A DNA stretch of 64,000 nt from Anaerolineales bacterium UBA2181. Lineage in GTDB: Bacteria > Chloroflexota > Anaerolineae > Promineifilales > UBA4811. This document shows positions 7,895 through 15,865 of this stretch, in pieces (position 1 is the first letter of the stretch; every line of letters starts with the position of its first letter). The notes under the pieces were generated by a model. It made no database searches. It saw only the letters and a program-made list of their open reading frames with translations, and was not told the origin of the DNA. Location of the stretch: contig DCVT01000035.1 in the NCBI GenBank assembly GCA_002328075.1, positions 62,001 through 126,000 on the forward strand. Reading direction: 5' to 3'. Made by a program: the position numbers and the translations under genes.

Positions 7895-9223
7895 ATGAAG
7901 AGCGTGCTGATCCTGGGGGCAGGTCTGGTTGCCGGTCCGATGGTTCGCTACCTGTTAGAGCAACCCGACATACATACGACGGTTGCCAGCCGAACGGCGA
8001 GCAAGGCCAGTGCCCTGATTGGCGACCATCCACGCGGGACTGCCTTGGCATTCGACATTGCCGAGGAGAGCGCCGGGCTGAATCAACTGGTGCAACAGGC
8101 CGACCTGGTGGTCAGTCTGCTACCCTACACCTACCACCTGCAGGTGGCACATAGCTGCCTTCAACACGGCAAACACCTGGTGACGACCTCGTACGTCAAA
8201 CCCGAGATGCAGGCACTGGACGCGGCGGTCCGTCAGGCTGGCGTCATCTTTCTCAATGAGATCGGCCTGGATCCCGGTATCGATCACATGTCCGCCAAAC
8301 GAGTCGTCGACGCCATCCGGCAACGACGGGGAGAGATAACGACGTTTGTCTCATACTGCGGTGGGTTGCCAGCGCCAGAAGCCAATACCAACCCCTTGGG
8401 TTACAAATTCTCCTGGAGCCCGCGAGGCGTGGTTATGGCCGGGAAAAACCCGGCTAAATACCTGTGGGAAGGAAAGCGGATTTCCATTCCCGGCGAAGAG
8501 CTGTTTGATCACTATTGGCCCGTGGAGATCGAGGGTTTGGGCACGTTTGAAGGGTACCCGAATCGCGATTCAATGCCTTACGCCGAGATCTATGGGATCG
8601 AACCTACCCACACCATGTTTCGCGGGACGCTGCGCTACCCAGGTTGGTGCGCCACACTGAAAAAGATCGCCGAGCTGGGCCTTCTAGACGACACAGTGCG
8701 AACTGACCTCGCCGGGTCAACTTTCGCGCAGCTCACATCCCGATTGGCTGGCGTACAGCCCAGGGAGCTCCGAACCGGCCTTGCAGCACAGCTGGGGCTG
8801 CCGCCGTCTTCGCCGATCATGGACAATCTGGCATGGCTTGGTTTGTTGGGTGACGATCCACTTCCTGCCACAGCCAACACACTCATGGATGTGTTGACCG
8901 GCCGAATGCTTCAGTTGATGGTCTACCAGCCGGGGGAACGCGATCTGATCGTGCTTTACGACGTCTTTTACGCGCGGTACTCCGACAGGACCGAGCGCAC
9001 CACTTCGACGCTGGTCGCCTTTGGTATCCCGAACGGAGACTCTGCCATGGCGCGCACCGTGAGCCTTCCGGCGGCTATCGGCGTCAGGCTGATCCTGAAC
9101 GGCAAGATAACAGCGCGTGGGGTGCATGTGCCGGTGATCCCCGAGATCTACAACCCGGTGCTCGACGAACTGGAGGCGCTGGGTATCCGATGTGTGGAAG
9201 AAACCACCGTAGTCCCATCGTGA
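7895..9223 (+). CDS. Saccharopine dehydrogenase (glutamate-forming)
   Basis: Oxidises saccharopine to aminoadipate semialdehyde and glutamate. The 442-aa protein opens with a Rossmann motif VLILGAGLVAGPMVRYL, has SLLPYTYHLQVAHSCLQ and the family block NEIGLDPGIDHMSA, and retains the C-terminal catalytic region (FRGTLRYPGWC). This corresponds to the C-terminal half of the bifunctional eukaryotic enzyme. AGGAGG sits 8 bases before the ATG. It follows the reductase gene by 35 bp, so both are probably on one message. The semialdehyde dehydrogenase needed for the next step is not in the window. Confidence 0.9.
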   Translation: MKSVLILGAGLVAGPMVRYLLEQPDIHTTVASRTASKASALIGDHPRGTALAFDIAEESAGLNQLVQQADLVVSLLPYTYHLQVAHSCLQHGKHLVTTSYVKPEMQALDAAVRQAGVIFLNEIGLDPGIDHMSAKRVVDAIRQRRGEITTFVSYCGGLPAPEANTNPLGYKFSWSPRGVVMAGKNPAKYLWEGKRISIPGEELFDHYWPVEIEGLGTFEGYPNRDSMPYAEIYGIEPTHTMFRGTLRYPGWCATLKKIAELGLLDDTVRTDLAGSTFAQLTSRLAGVQPRELRTGLAAQLGLPPSSPIMDNLAWLGLLGDDPLPATANTLMDVLTGRMLQLMVYQPGERDLIVLYDVFYARYSDRTERTTSTLVAFGIPNGDSAMARTVSLPAAIGVRLILNGKITARGVHVPVIPEIYNPVLDELEALGIRCVEETTVVPS

Positions 9224-9607
9224 TACACATAGCCGGGCGGATAGCCGGCTGACTCTGCACCTGGGCCGTTTCCAGTTCGCCGGAAGCGGCTCAGGTGCAA
9301 CGTGCTGACAAGAACGCCTCAATGCCGTTTCGTCCCTGACCATCGGCGCCGCCGCCGCCTGCGTCTCTCGAGACCGCGCCGACGATAGAACGTCCCATCG
9401 ACGGGACTTTCGCGCGGCGATAACCGCGGCACTTGCCGCGATCACCCGGCAGCAAAACTACAAGGATCGTTCAAACTGCATTAGCCGCAGGGTGCTCTCA
9501 CAAGGTGGCACCTCTGGCCGTCCGCGCGATTCTGTTCAACAGGTCAGCCGAACCAAAAGATCCATAGAGGGGATCGGCAACGGCTCGGCAGAACGCAGCC
9601 CGGGCCG
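9224..9607. other. Intergenic stretch between convergent genes
   Basis: No coding frame with recognisable motifs is present between the converging saccharopine dehydrogenase and DUF92 genes. It contains one long hairpin (9257-9298, listed separately) and a smaller inverted repeat GTCCC-N6-GGGAC near 9392-9407. No RNA gene signature was recognised. Confidence 0.5.
9257..9298. terminator. Long hairpin after the saccharopine operon, possible terminator
   Basis: GCACCTG at 9257-9263 pairs with CAGGTGC at 9292-9298; inside it GCCG/CGGC and TTTCC/GGAAG extend the stem to about 16 pairs. No run of T follows on either strand, so it is not a classic intrinsic terminator. It could protect transcript ends or stop transcription in a Rho-assisted way. 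Confidence 0.35.
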
Positions 9608-10444
9608 TCAACCAACGAGGAAAACCAGCCCGACCGTTGCCGCCGCCCCAAACCCAGAGCTGAGCGCGTTCACCCAATCATTCGTCAACCAGCGCCAACC
9701 TCGCACCGGCCGGGTAGCGGAATTGCAGCCATGGATGGAACGCTCTGTCTCCTTGTTGCACTGGTCGCAGTAATAGATGCCCTGCACAGTAGCGCCTAGT
9801 AGGCTATCGAAGAACGCTCCCAACACACCGCCCACCACTCCTGCCAGTGCTAGCTGGAGGGACGAATGCCCGGTCTTGCCTTCCGCCCACTGCAGCAAGG
9901 CCGCCAATGCGGCGATGAAAAACGCGCCGCCCATCGCGGCCGCCGTGCCCAATTTGCTCACGCCGCCCGAAGTACCCACCTCCACTCGCTGACCGTTGGT
10001 GATGAGCCGTGGCCTGGCGCGGCTGAGAACGCCCAATTCTGTCGCCCAGGTATCAGCGTTCACGGTCGCCATGGCACCCACGTAAGCAGCCCATAGCCAG
10101 CCCGCGGCGGGGAGGCCAAAAACCGCCGCAGCAATTGCCAGCACTGCTCCCAGACCGCCGTTAGCCAACACCTGTCCCCAGTCTCGCTTATGTCCTTTGG
10201 CGAATTTCTCGGCCAAGTTGGCCTTTTCCCGGCGGCGGAACCGGGAAAGGAGACTGGAGGATACGAAAAACGCAATCAGCAGGGTGCCCCACTCCCAACC
10301 ACCGAAGCCAAAGGTTATGGTGCCTGCCACGATCGCGCCGGCCAGCCCCGAACGGCTCAGCGCACCGCGAGCGTACCCCGCAGCACCGATCAGTGTACTT
10401 GCTACCAGACCCAGCAGGATCCACTGCGTGCTATGGTCTGACAT
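9608..10444 (-). CDS. DUF92/TMEM19-family integral membrane protein
   Basis: A 278-aa membrane protein with six or more hydrophobic segments. The family signature is clear: GALSRSGLAGAIVAGTITFGFGGWEWG near the N-terminus, the block NADTWATELGVLS at about 129-141, and TSGGVSKLGTAAA with YYCDQCNKETE later. Members include the plant phytyl-phosphate kinase VTE6 and are related to CTP-dependent polyprenol kinases, so phosphorylation of an isoprenoid alcohol in the membrane is a reasonable guess, not a demonstrated role. It overlaps the end of the upstream PH-domain gene by 14 bp, so the two are co-transcribed. Confidence 0.88.
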   Translation of the reverse strand: MSDHSTQWILLGLVASTLIGAAGYARGALSRSGLAGAIVAGTITFGFGGWEWGTLLIAFFVSSSLLSRFRRREKANLAEKFAKGHKRDWGQVLANGGLGAVLAIAAAVFGLPAAGWLWAAYVGAMATVNADTWATELGVLSRARPRLITNGQRVEVGTSGGVSKLGTAAAMGGAFFIAALAALLQWAEGKTGHSSLQLALAGVVGGVLGAFFDSLLGATVQGIYYCDQCNKETERSIHGCNSATRPVRGWRWLTNDWVNALSSGFGAAATVGLVFLVG

Positions 10445-11324
10445 TCGCCACCGCAGTCAAAAGAAGCAGCTGCAGGCCGACCGCCGCGCCCCACAAGAGG
10501 TGAGCAGCAATGCGATCGCGCACTCGGAAGTAGATGATCCCTCCCAAAAGACCATCGACAATCCACGCCACCAGGCCGACCGCCGCCAACGCCAAGAGAT
10601 CCGCTGGGGAGCCATACCGTTCCGGCAGCCCTCCAGAATAGCGCAGGGGCACGGCGCGCGGAAGCTGATCATGACGCACTACCACCAAGGAGAACAGCGC
10701 CAGGTTCAACAAACCCCCGACCGCCAATAGGGCCAGACCCACGCGGTCGCGGACAAGATCTCGAGCCGCCACAGATACCCGCACCGAGATCTGTTCCACC
10801 GATTGCGAGGGTCCCAGTTCACGTTGCGCGGCGAATTGATCCAGGAACCGATCTGGGTTCTCCGGCGAAATGGCAAAGGACCCGCTCGAGGTCGTTATCA
10901 CCAACTGGCGTTCAGCAGGAGCGGTGCAATAGACCTGGACGTTTCCCATACCAGCGATCTTGCCACGTCCGACGTGATAGCCCGGCCAGCGTAGCCCGCG
11001 GAAATGGGTGATCGGGCCCTGCTCCCGCGCCCGGCTGACGGCTTGCACGTTGGTGAGCGGGATCACCTCACCCGACCCTCCCCAACGGATAGTAACGGCA
11101 TTCCGGTCGAGTGCGTACCTGGCGCTGCTAAGACAGGTAAGGCCATACAACACCATGCCCGTCACCAGCACGTTGGCCAGCACCAGCAACACGCGTACGA
11201 TGGTCAACAGGCTGATTGGTTCGGTGATTGCCAGAACCACCAATCCGATGCTCAAGAGGGTCAGAGCAACGACAATGCCCAGCCCGAAAACGAGACCCGA
11301 TCCGGCGTAAGGTTTCTGCTCCAC
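10431..11324 (-). CDS. Membrane protein with bacterial PH-like domain
   Basis: A 297-aa protein with two N-terminal membrane helices (about 10-35 and 40-62), then a soluble region (about 70-170) with the look of a bacterial pleckstrin-homology domain (YALDRNAVTIRWGG, VIPLTNVQAVSR, VYCTAPAERQLVITTSSGSFAISPENPDRFLDQF), and three further hydrophobic helices at the C-terminus. The terminal region resembles DUF1648-type membrane proteins (VPLRYSGGLPERYGSP). Function unknown. It is the first of two overlapping genes, the second being the DUF92 protein. The ATG at 11324 was taken as start; the ribosome binding site is weak. Confidence 0.72.
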   Translation of the reverse strand: MEQKPYAGSGLVFGLGIVVALTLLSIGLVVLAITEPISLLTIVRVLLVLANVLVTGMVLYGLTCLSSARYALDRNAVTIRWGGSGEVIPLTNVQAVSRAREQGPITHFRGLRWPGYHVGRGKIAGMGNVQVYCTAPAERQLVITTSSGSFAISPENPDRFLDQFAAQRELGPSQSVEQISVRVSVAARDLVRDRVGLALLAVGGLLNLALFSLVVVRHDQLPRAVPLRYSGGLPERYGSPADLLALAAVGLVAWIVDGLLGGIIYFRVRDRIAAHLLWGAAVGLQLLLLTAVANVRP

Positions 11325-11393
11325 AGGGCGGGTCTCAGAACGAAAACGAGGTACCCAAAGACTTGGTCTGCTCCGCGAGGTCCAGCAGCCGGC

Positions 11394-11606
11394 TCATGCC
11401 TCTTGCGAAATCGGCCGCTTGAAGAAATAGACCAATTCTCCCTTGGCGTCGGGGACAACGGCGACCAACTGCCAGCCAGCGTCCTCGAGCACACCCCACG
11501 CCCCGCGTTGAGTGCTGTAGGCGTCCGCCTTGTTCTCAAACACACCGCGCGCCCCCAAAAAGACCACGCGATTCCCATCCAGTTTGCAGTGCTGCCACTT
11601 TTCCAT
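11394..11606 (-). CDS. Small DUF4177-like protein
   Basis: A 70-aa protein whose end, GAWGVLEDAGWQLVAVVPD...YFFKRP, resembles the DUF4177 pattern (LNxLGxxGWELVxV...YYFKRP). The start at 11606 was chosen because GGAG lies 6 bases upstream; an ATG at 11645 is also in frame but would overlap the phosphatase gene. It follows the histidine phosphatase by 13 bp, so it belongs to that operon. Function unknown. Confidence 0.62.
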   Translation of the reverse strand: MEKWQHCKLDGNRVVFLGARGVFENKADAYSTQRGAWGVLEDAGWQLVAVVPDAKGELVYFFKRPISQEA

Positions 11607-11619
11607 TCCAAACTCCATT

Positions 11620-12261
11620 TCATTGCCGCAAATGACCAACGTCATTGACTACTGGTACTCTCACCCGGCACGAGCCGCCCAGTTCCACATGCGTGAGGCT
11701 GCAGTTGTCGACGCGGACATCCCACCAGGCGCCAAATCGTTCCGGAATCAGGTGAGCCAGTGCCATCCGGATAACGCCAGAATGGGTTACCACCAACGCA
11801 GTCTGCTGGTTACAGGCACCCGCTAGCCGAGCAATCGCCTCCGAAACCCGGCGGCGGAACTGGCGCCGCGTCTCACCACCCGGCCAACCGAAATCCTCAT
11901 CGGTTTTGTCGCGCCATCGGGCATAAACGGTCGGGTGATCCTCCGCAAAGCGTCTCCCCTGCATGCACTCCAGATCGCCAAAGTGCATCTCTTTCAGAGA
12001 CTCGTCCACAATGGGTTCGTGGCCCAACGCGCGGCCGATGACGTCCGCCGTCTGCCACGCCCGACTCAGTGGGCTGCTGAACAACGCAACCGCTCCCAGC
12101 CCTTCCTGCGCCAGCCGAGCAGCTGTGTCCGCGGCCTGTCTGCGACCAACCGCACTCAACGGGGTCTCACTCCAGCCCGCCCAGACGTCCTGGAGGTTGC
12201 CGACGGACTCGCCGTGCCGGACCAGCAGGAGTCGGGTCCACTGCTCAGGGTTGGGGTTCAT
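11620..12261 (-). CDS. Histidine phosphatase (phosphoglycerate mutase family)
   Basis: A 213-aa phosphatase that uses a phosphohistidine intermediate. The catalytic motif LLVRHGES lies near residues 11-18 and the second catalytic His is in VVTHSGVIRMAL. SSPLSRAWQTAD and EMHFGDLECMQG are also typical of the branch containing CobC and GpmB-like enzymes. The substrate cannot be assigned: alpha-ribazole phosphate, phosphoglycerate and small phosphosugars are all possible. The ATG at 12261 has GAGG about 10 bases upstream; a TTG at 12285 is the alternative. It overlaps the DUF1232 gene by 17 bp. Confidence 0.85.
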   Translation of the reverse strand: MNPNPEQWTRLLLVRHGESVGNLQDVWAGWSETPLSAVGRRQAADTAARLAQEGLGAVALFSSPLSRAWQTADVIGRALGHEPIVDESLKEMHFGDLECMQGRRFAEDHPTVYARWRDKTDEDFGWPGGETRRQFRRRVSEAIARLAGACNQQTALVVTHSGVIRMALAHLIPERFGAWWDVRVDNCSLTHVELGGSCRVRVPVVNDVGHLRQ

Positions 12262-12613
12262 CCAGATGCTCAGCCTCGCCGTCAATCACCGTCCACTGAT
12301 ACCTTGAGGCCACCAAGGCATTCATATGCTCCTGCACCACTCCCGGCGGAGCAAGCTCCAGGAAGACCTTGAGGCCCAATGCAATGATCGCCAAATCATC
12401 CAACTGGCCCAAGCCAAGAAAAAGGTCGGGCACCAGGTCGGCCGGCAAGAATAGGTAACCGGCCGATAACACTGGAACAAGCTTTGCCCACACGGGAACC
12501 CGGCGATCCCGAAAAAGCCGCCACACGAGTTTGATCTGCTGGATCAGCCCACGTATGACGTTGTCCTCTGGGACTCTTGAGAGCCGCTGCGAGCGGTTCG
12601 TGTCGTTGCTCAT
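12245..12613 (-). CDS. DUF1232 (YkvA-like) small membrane protein
   Basis: A 122-aa protein with the DUF1232 core VPVWAKLVPVLSAGYLFLPADLVPD followed by LGQLDDLAIIALGLKVFL, the pattern (YLxxPxDLIPDxxxxxGxxDD) that defines this family. One or two hydrophobic hairpins suggest membrane association. Function is unknown in the family. The ATG at 12613 is preceded by AGGTAGGG and by a consensus promoter at 12645-12673, which rules out longer frames starting at 12697. It leads the operon containing the histidine phosphatase and the DUF4177-like gene. Confidence 0.82.
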   Translation of the reverse strand: MSNDTNRSQRLSRVPEDNVIRGLIQQIKLVWRLFRDRRVPVWAKLVPVLSAGYLFLPADLVPDLFLGLGQLDDLAIIALGLKVFLELAPPGVVQEHMNALVASRYQWTVIDGEAEHLDEPQP

Positions 12614-12644
12614 GATTCGATTCCCTACCTGAAATCCGCTGGCA

Positions 12645-12673
12645 ATTATAGACCCACCTCGAGCGGCCTGCAA
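12645..12673 (-). promoter_or_regulatory. Promoter of the DUF1232-phosphatase operon
   Basis: TTGCAG (12673-12668) and a perfect TATAAT (12650-12645) on the minus strand are 17 bp apart. Transcription would start near 12638, 25 bases before the ATG at 12613. It diverges from the promoter at 12699-12727. Confidence 0.72.
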
Positions 12674-12698
12674 ACTGGCACAGCCTCTGCTACCCATC

Positions 12699-12727
12699 TT
12701 TTCAGGTGGTTGCGGCTGTGCTACAAT
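12699..12727 (+). promoter_or_regulatory. Promoter of the cyclic-nucleotide-domain gene
   Basis: TTTTCA (12699-12704) and TACAAT (12722-12727) are 17 bp apart. The start point near 12734 lies after an in-frame GTG/ATG at 12706, so the ATG at 12754 is the likely translation start. Confidence 0.6.
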
Positions 12728-12753
12728 TTTCTCGGGTTTGGGGTGACCACGCC

Positions 12754-14460
12754 ATGGATGATTTGTTGGAACGACTGCATCAGGTCGAGCTTTTCAGCCG
12801 GGTCCCAGTGCGGGATCTGCGCCGGTTGGCCGACCTTTTTGAGGAATTGCGGTTTGACCGCCCAGAGTACCTCATGCGGCAGGGAGAGCCGAGCGACCGC
12901 ATGTTTCTGCTGGCTGGCGGCGAGGCAAGCGAATGGGATTTGGGATCCGATGGATTGGAACGGCTAAAGCGGCGTTTCTCACCGGGTGCTTCGATCGGCG
13001 AATCTACTTTGTTCCTGGACGAACCGGCCGCATCCAGTGTGCGGGCTCAGGGCGGCTCTGTCGTGTATGCTCTAGACCGCTCGCGCTTTGAGGCCTATGT
13101 ACAGGATCACCCATCGATCCTGGATTCTCTGCAGGTGCCGACCGAGGTGCTTGCACGGCGGGACGGTCGCCGTTTCAGCTGGATGACGGATGATGAGGTC
13201 GCCGTCTTTGTCGCCACCAAGAGCCTTTGGGCCCTATTCGGTAGCTTGCTGATGCCGGTCGGGCTATTTTTGGCGCTGATGTGGATTGCGGCGGTGATCA
13301 CGGGCACCCCCCAACTTCTCACCGCAGTCCGGGCTCTGGCGGTGGTCATATCGGGAGGGTGGTCGGGGCTCTGCTGGCTTGATTGGCGCAACGATCACTA
13401 TGTAATCACCAACTGTCGCGCGGTGCACCACGAAAGTCGTCTGCTGACACTGCGGGTCACCGTGGATCAGGCGTTTTTGCGCCAGATACAACATATCACC
13501 ATCCTGACCCCTAGTCCGGTCGCGCGTGCCTTGGGTATAGGCACGTTATTCATCGAGACGGCGGGTCGCGCTCATTCGATCGCTTTCCGACACATAGACA
13601 AACCGGCAGCGTGTCAGCAGATACTGTCCGAGTGGATTGAAAGGAGCCGGCTGGTCGATCAGCGTACGGACCGGGCGGCCATACGGGAGGCCATTGCGCA
13701 GCAACTATGCCCGCCATCTGATGATCCAGGCGAATCAGAGCGACAACCTCCCCGGCCGGGTCAATTGTCCGGTCAGGTCATCTGGGATCTGGACCAACCC
13801 ACTCGTGTGCTTGAGAAGGCCGGCGAATCATCGCCCTGGTGGTCCGCTTTGGCACATGCGTTGGACGCGATTTTGCCCCATTTCCGTCAGCAGGTTGGTC
13901 CCGTGGTCACTTGGTACAAACACCCGTTCGTTCTTATCAAGGCCACCTTTCTACCGGCCTGCGTCTTGGCCATTTCGTTCATGGCTGGTATCGGGTGGAC
14001 ACTGATCCTCGGCGGCGATTCGTTTCGTACCATCGCTCTGGTTCTGTTTTTCGTCTGGTGTATGGGTCTCTTCTGGCTGCTGTGGCGTTACGAGGATTGG
14101 CGAAATGACATATTCCAGATGACCGACGAGCACATCATCGACATTGATCGGTTGCCGCTTGGGTTGCGCGAGCAACGACGTCAAGCCTCGCTTGAACAGG
14201 TTCAAAACATCAACGTGGACATACCGAACGTATGGGCGCGCGTTTTCAACTATGGCAACGTGATCATCGAAACGGCGGGACGCACCGGCGACCTCACGTT
14301 CGAGTGGGTGATGCAACCCCAAGCGGTTCAAGCGGAGATATTTGGCCGGATCGAAGAGAGGCGAGCCATACAGAGGAAAGAACAGGAAGAGCAGCGGCGT
14401 CAAGAAATGGCAAACTGGGTAGCAGTCTACCATCAGATGAAGGAAGAAGGCCAGATCTAG
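12754..14460 (+). CDS. Cyclic nucleotide-binding domain protein with two membrane-linked PH (DUF304-like) units
   Basis: A 568-aa membrane protein. Residues 1-130 form a cyclic nucleotide-binding-like domain (ELFSRVPVRDLRRLADLFEE, PEYLMRQGEPSDRMFLL, PGASIGESTLF). Two copies of the same unit follow: a pair of membrane helices, a WRNDHY/WRNDIF-type segment, and a bacterial PH-like domain ending in LGIGTLFIETAGR (first copy) or FNYGNVIIETAGRTGD (second copy). The C-terminus is charged and coiled (RIEERRAIQRKEQEEQRR). The phosphate-binding cassette keeps GES but the ligand-binding Arg is not clear, so cAMP binding is uncertain. A membrane sensor or scaffold is the simplest reading. Def follows 10 bp downstream. 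Confidence 0.78.
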   Translation: MDDLLERLHQVELFSRVPVRDLRRLADLFEELRFDRPEYLMRQGEPSDRMFLLAGGEASEWDLGSDGLERLKRRFSPGASIGESTLFLDEPAASSVRAQGGSVVYALDRSRFEAYVQDHPSILDSLQVPTEVLARRDGRRFSWMTDDEVAVFVATKSLWALFGSLLMPVGLFLALMWIAAVITGTPQLLTAVRALAVVISGGWSGLCWLDWRNDHYVITNCRAVHHESRLLTLRVTVDQAFLRQIQHITILTPSPVARALGIGTLFIETAGRAHSIAFRHIDKPAACQQILSEWIERSRLVDQRTDRAAIREAIAQQLCPPSDDPGESERQPPRPGQLSGQVIWDLDQPTRVLEKAGESSPWWSALAHALDAILPHFRQQVGPVVTWYKHPFVLIKATFLPACVLAISFMAGIGWTLILGGDSFRTIALVLFFVWCMGLFWLLWRYEDWRNDIFQMTDEHIIDIDRLPLGLREQRRQASLEQVQNINVDIPNVWARVFNYGNVIIETAGRTGDLTFEWVMQPQAVQAEIFGRIEERRAIQRKEQEEQRRQEMANWVAVYHQMKEEGQI

Positions 14461-14470
14461 GAACAGACCT

Positions 14471-15046
14471 ATGGCGCAATTGCAGATTGTCACGCCGCCC
14501 CACCCGGTCTTGCGTCAGAAAGCCCGGCCCGTAACTGACTTTGGGCCCGAATTGCAGTCGCTCATCGATGACATGGTAGAGACGATGCACGCCGCCCAAG
14601 GCGTGGGGTTGGCTGCTAACCAAGTAGCAGTGCCTGCTCAGGTAATTGTGGTGGAGATGCCTGTGCCACAATCCGATGAGCCCGACGCAGGGTCAGAGCC
14701 GGCGCCGCCGCACTCCGGTGAACGTTTTACTTGGGTGAATCCTCGACTCTCCTGGCACTCGCGGTCCACCGTGGAAGGGGTCGAAGGTTGCCTGTCCGTG
14801 CCAGGCGTGGCCGGCGAGGTTGACCGCTTTGAGGAGATCCGAGTCGAGGCACAGGACCGACACGGAAGCAAAGTCCGGATGCGGTTCGAAGGTTGGCTGG
14901 CACGGGTTTTCCAGCACGAGATCGATCACCTCAACGGCGTTTTGTACATAGACCGCATCGACGACCCCGAAAAGATCTGGCAGGTCAAACCGGGTGAAGA
15001 GGAACAGGCTGAAACCGAAGCTGTCGGATACCCGGCAGGCTCCTGA
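14471..15046 (+). CDS. def: Peptide deformylase
   Basis: Removes the formyl group from the N-terminal methionine of new proteins. All three signature motifs are intact: GVGLAANQ (about 45-52), EGCLSVPG with the metal-binding Cys, and QHEIDHLNG with the two metal-binding His residues. The 191-aa length includes an acidic Ser/Pro-rich insertion (about 67-84) between motifs 1 and 2 and a short charged tail. It follows the membrane sensor gene by 10 bp and probably shares its transcript; the translation factor gene infC has its own promoter downstream. Confidence 0.96.
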   Translation: MAQLQIVTPPHPVLRQKARPVTDFGPELQSLIDDMVETMHAAQGVGLAANQVAVPAQVIVVEMPVPQSDEPDAGSEPAPPHSGERFTWVNPRLSWHSRSTVEGVEGCLSVPGVAGEVDRFEEIRVEAQDRHGSKVRMRFEGWLARVFQHEIDHLNGVLYIDRIDDPEKIWQVKPGEEEQAETEAVGYPAGS

Positions 15047-15181
15047 CGCTAAGTGCTCCCCTTGTTGAACCCTCCGTCTCACCAAGACATCTTGAGCAGG
15101 CGGACCGATTTGGGCGCCCGTGGATCTCCCGTGGCATGGCGTCTTGCGGCGTTCTTGTGCATTGGGCACCAACGACGTAAT

Positions 15182-15204
15182 CTGATCGCAATTCGGCCGA
15201 TCAG
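15182..15204. repeat. Inverted repeat just upstream of the infC promoter
   Basis: CTGATCG (15182-15188) and CGATCAG (15198-15204) form a 7-bp inverted repeat with a 9-nt centre, ending directly before the -35 box. It could be an operator or the weak end signal of the def transcript. No T run follows. Confidence 0.35.
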
Positions 15205-15233
15205 TTGACGATGCGCAGGGGTTATGCTATCAT
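15205..15233 (+). promoter_or_regulatory. Promoter of infC-rpmI-rplT
   Basis: TTGACG (15205-15210) and TATCAT (15228-15233) are 17 bp apart. The start near 15240 leaves a leader of about 48 nt containing a small hairpin, GCCCG-TTGTGT-CGGGC, at about 15245-15260. Confidence 0.7.
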
Positions 15234-15287
15234 AGGCTCCAGTTGCCCGTTGTGTCGGGCTTGTCTTCCAGCGAGTGAGAGAGAGGC

Positions 15288-15797
15288 ATAACAACACAAG
15301 AGTATCGAATCAACGAGGAGATCCGGGCAGCGACGGTGCGACTGATTGACCGGAGTGGCAAGCACGTCGGCATTGTCCCGGTCGAAGAGGCGCAGCGTGC
15401 AGCGCGGGCTGCTGAACTGGATTTGGTTGAGATATCACCCAATGCAGACCCGCCGGTGGTCCGGATCATGGACCACGGCAAGTTCCTTTACGAGCGGGCA
15501 AAGAAAGCGCGAGAGGCTCGCCGCGCCCAGAAACAGATCGAGGTCAAAGAGATCCGTTTGCGCCCCAAGACCACGGATCATCACCGCGCATTCAAAGTTG
15601 ACGATGCTCGCGGGTGGTTGAGGGAAGGCATGAAAGTAAAGGTGCGCATCCGTTTTCGCGGGCGCGAGATCACCTACCCCGAGATCGCCATGCAGACGAT
15701 GCGTGACGTGGTGAAGGACTTGGCGGATGTAGGGGTGGTTGAGCAAGCGCCCAATATGGACGGTCGAACGATGCTGATGGTCCTGGCCCCCAAGTAG
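15288..15797 (+). CDS. infC: Translation initiation factor IF-3, non-canonical start codon
   Basis: Binds the 30S subunit and checks start-codon pairing. The C-terminal domain is complete (EIRLRPKTTDHH, KVRIRFRGREI) and the family N-terminus YRINEEIRA is encoded at 15303-15329. No ATG, GTG or TTG lies between that block and the in-frame TGA at 15276. The first candidate is ATA at 15288; ATC at 15309 and GTG at 15336 are others, but GTG would cut off the conserved N-terminus. IF-3 genes elsewhere are known to use AUU-type starts to let IF-3 repress its own synthesis, so this fits the family. Purine-rich GAGAGAGG precedes the ATA very closely. Length 169 aa from 15288. Confidence 0.93.
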   Translation: MTTQEYRINEEIRAATVRLIDRSGKHVGIVPVEEAQRAARAAELDLVEISPNADPPVVRIMDHGKFLYERAKKAREARRAQKQIEVKEIRLRPKTTDHHRAFKVDDARGWLREGMKVKVRIRFRGREITYPEIAMQTMRDVVKDLADVGVVEQAPNMDGRTMLMVLAPK

Positions 15798-15827
15798 GGC
15801 AATACTGGTCAGGCTCTCCACCAATCA

Positions 15828-15852
15828 ACAAGCCCGCAAGGGCTTGTTTTTT
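15828..15852 (+). terminator. Intrinsic terminator or attenuator between infC and rpmI
   Basis: ACAAGCCC (15828-15835), loop GCAA, GGGCTTGT (15840-15847), then a T run to 15852. It lies inside the infC-rpmI-rplT operon, only 13 bases before the rpmI start. Some or all transcripts would end after infC unless antitermination occurs; ribosomal protein L20 is the known autoregulator of this operon in other bacteria. Confidence 0.8.
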
Positions 15853-15865
15853 CGAGGACACTGGA

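Noticed and set aside
8717..9445. 242-codon minus-strand ORF across the saccharopine dehydrogenase end
   Set aside because: It lies antisense to a conserved gene and its composition is that of a GC-rich shadow frame.
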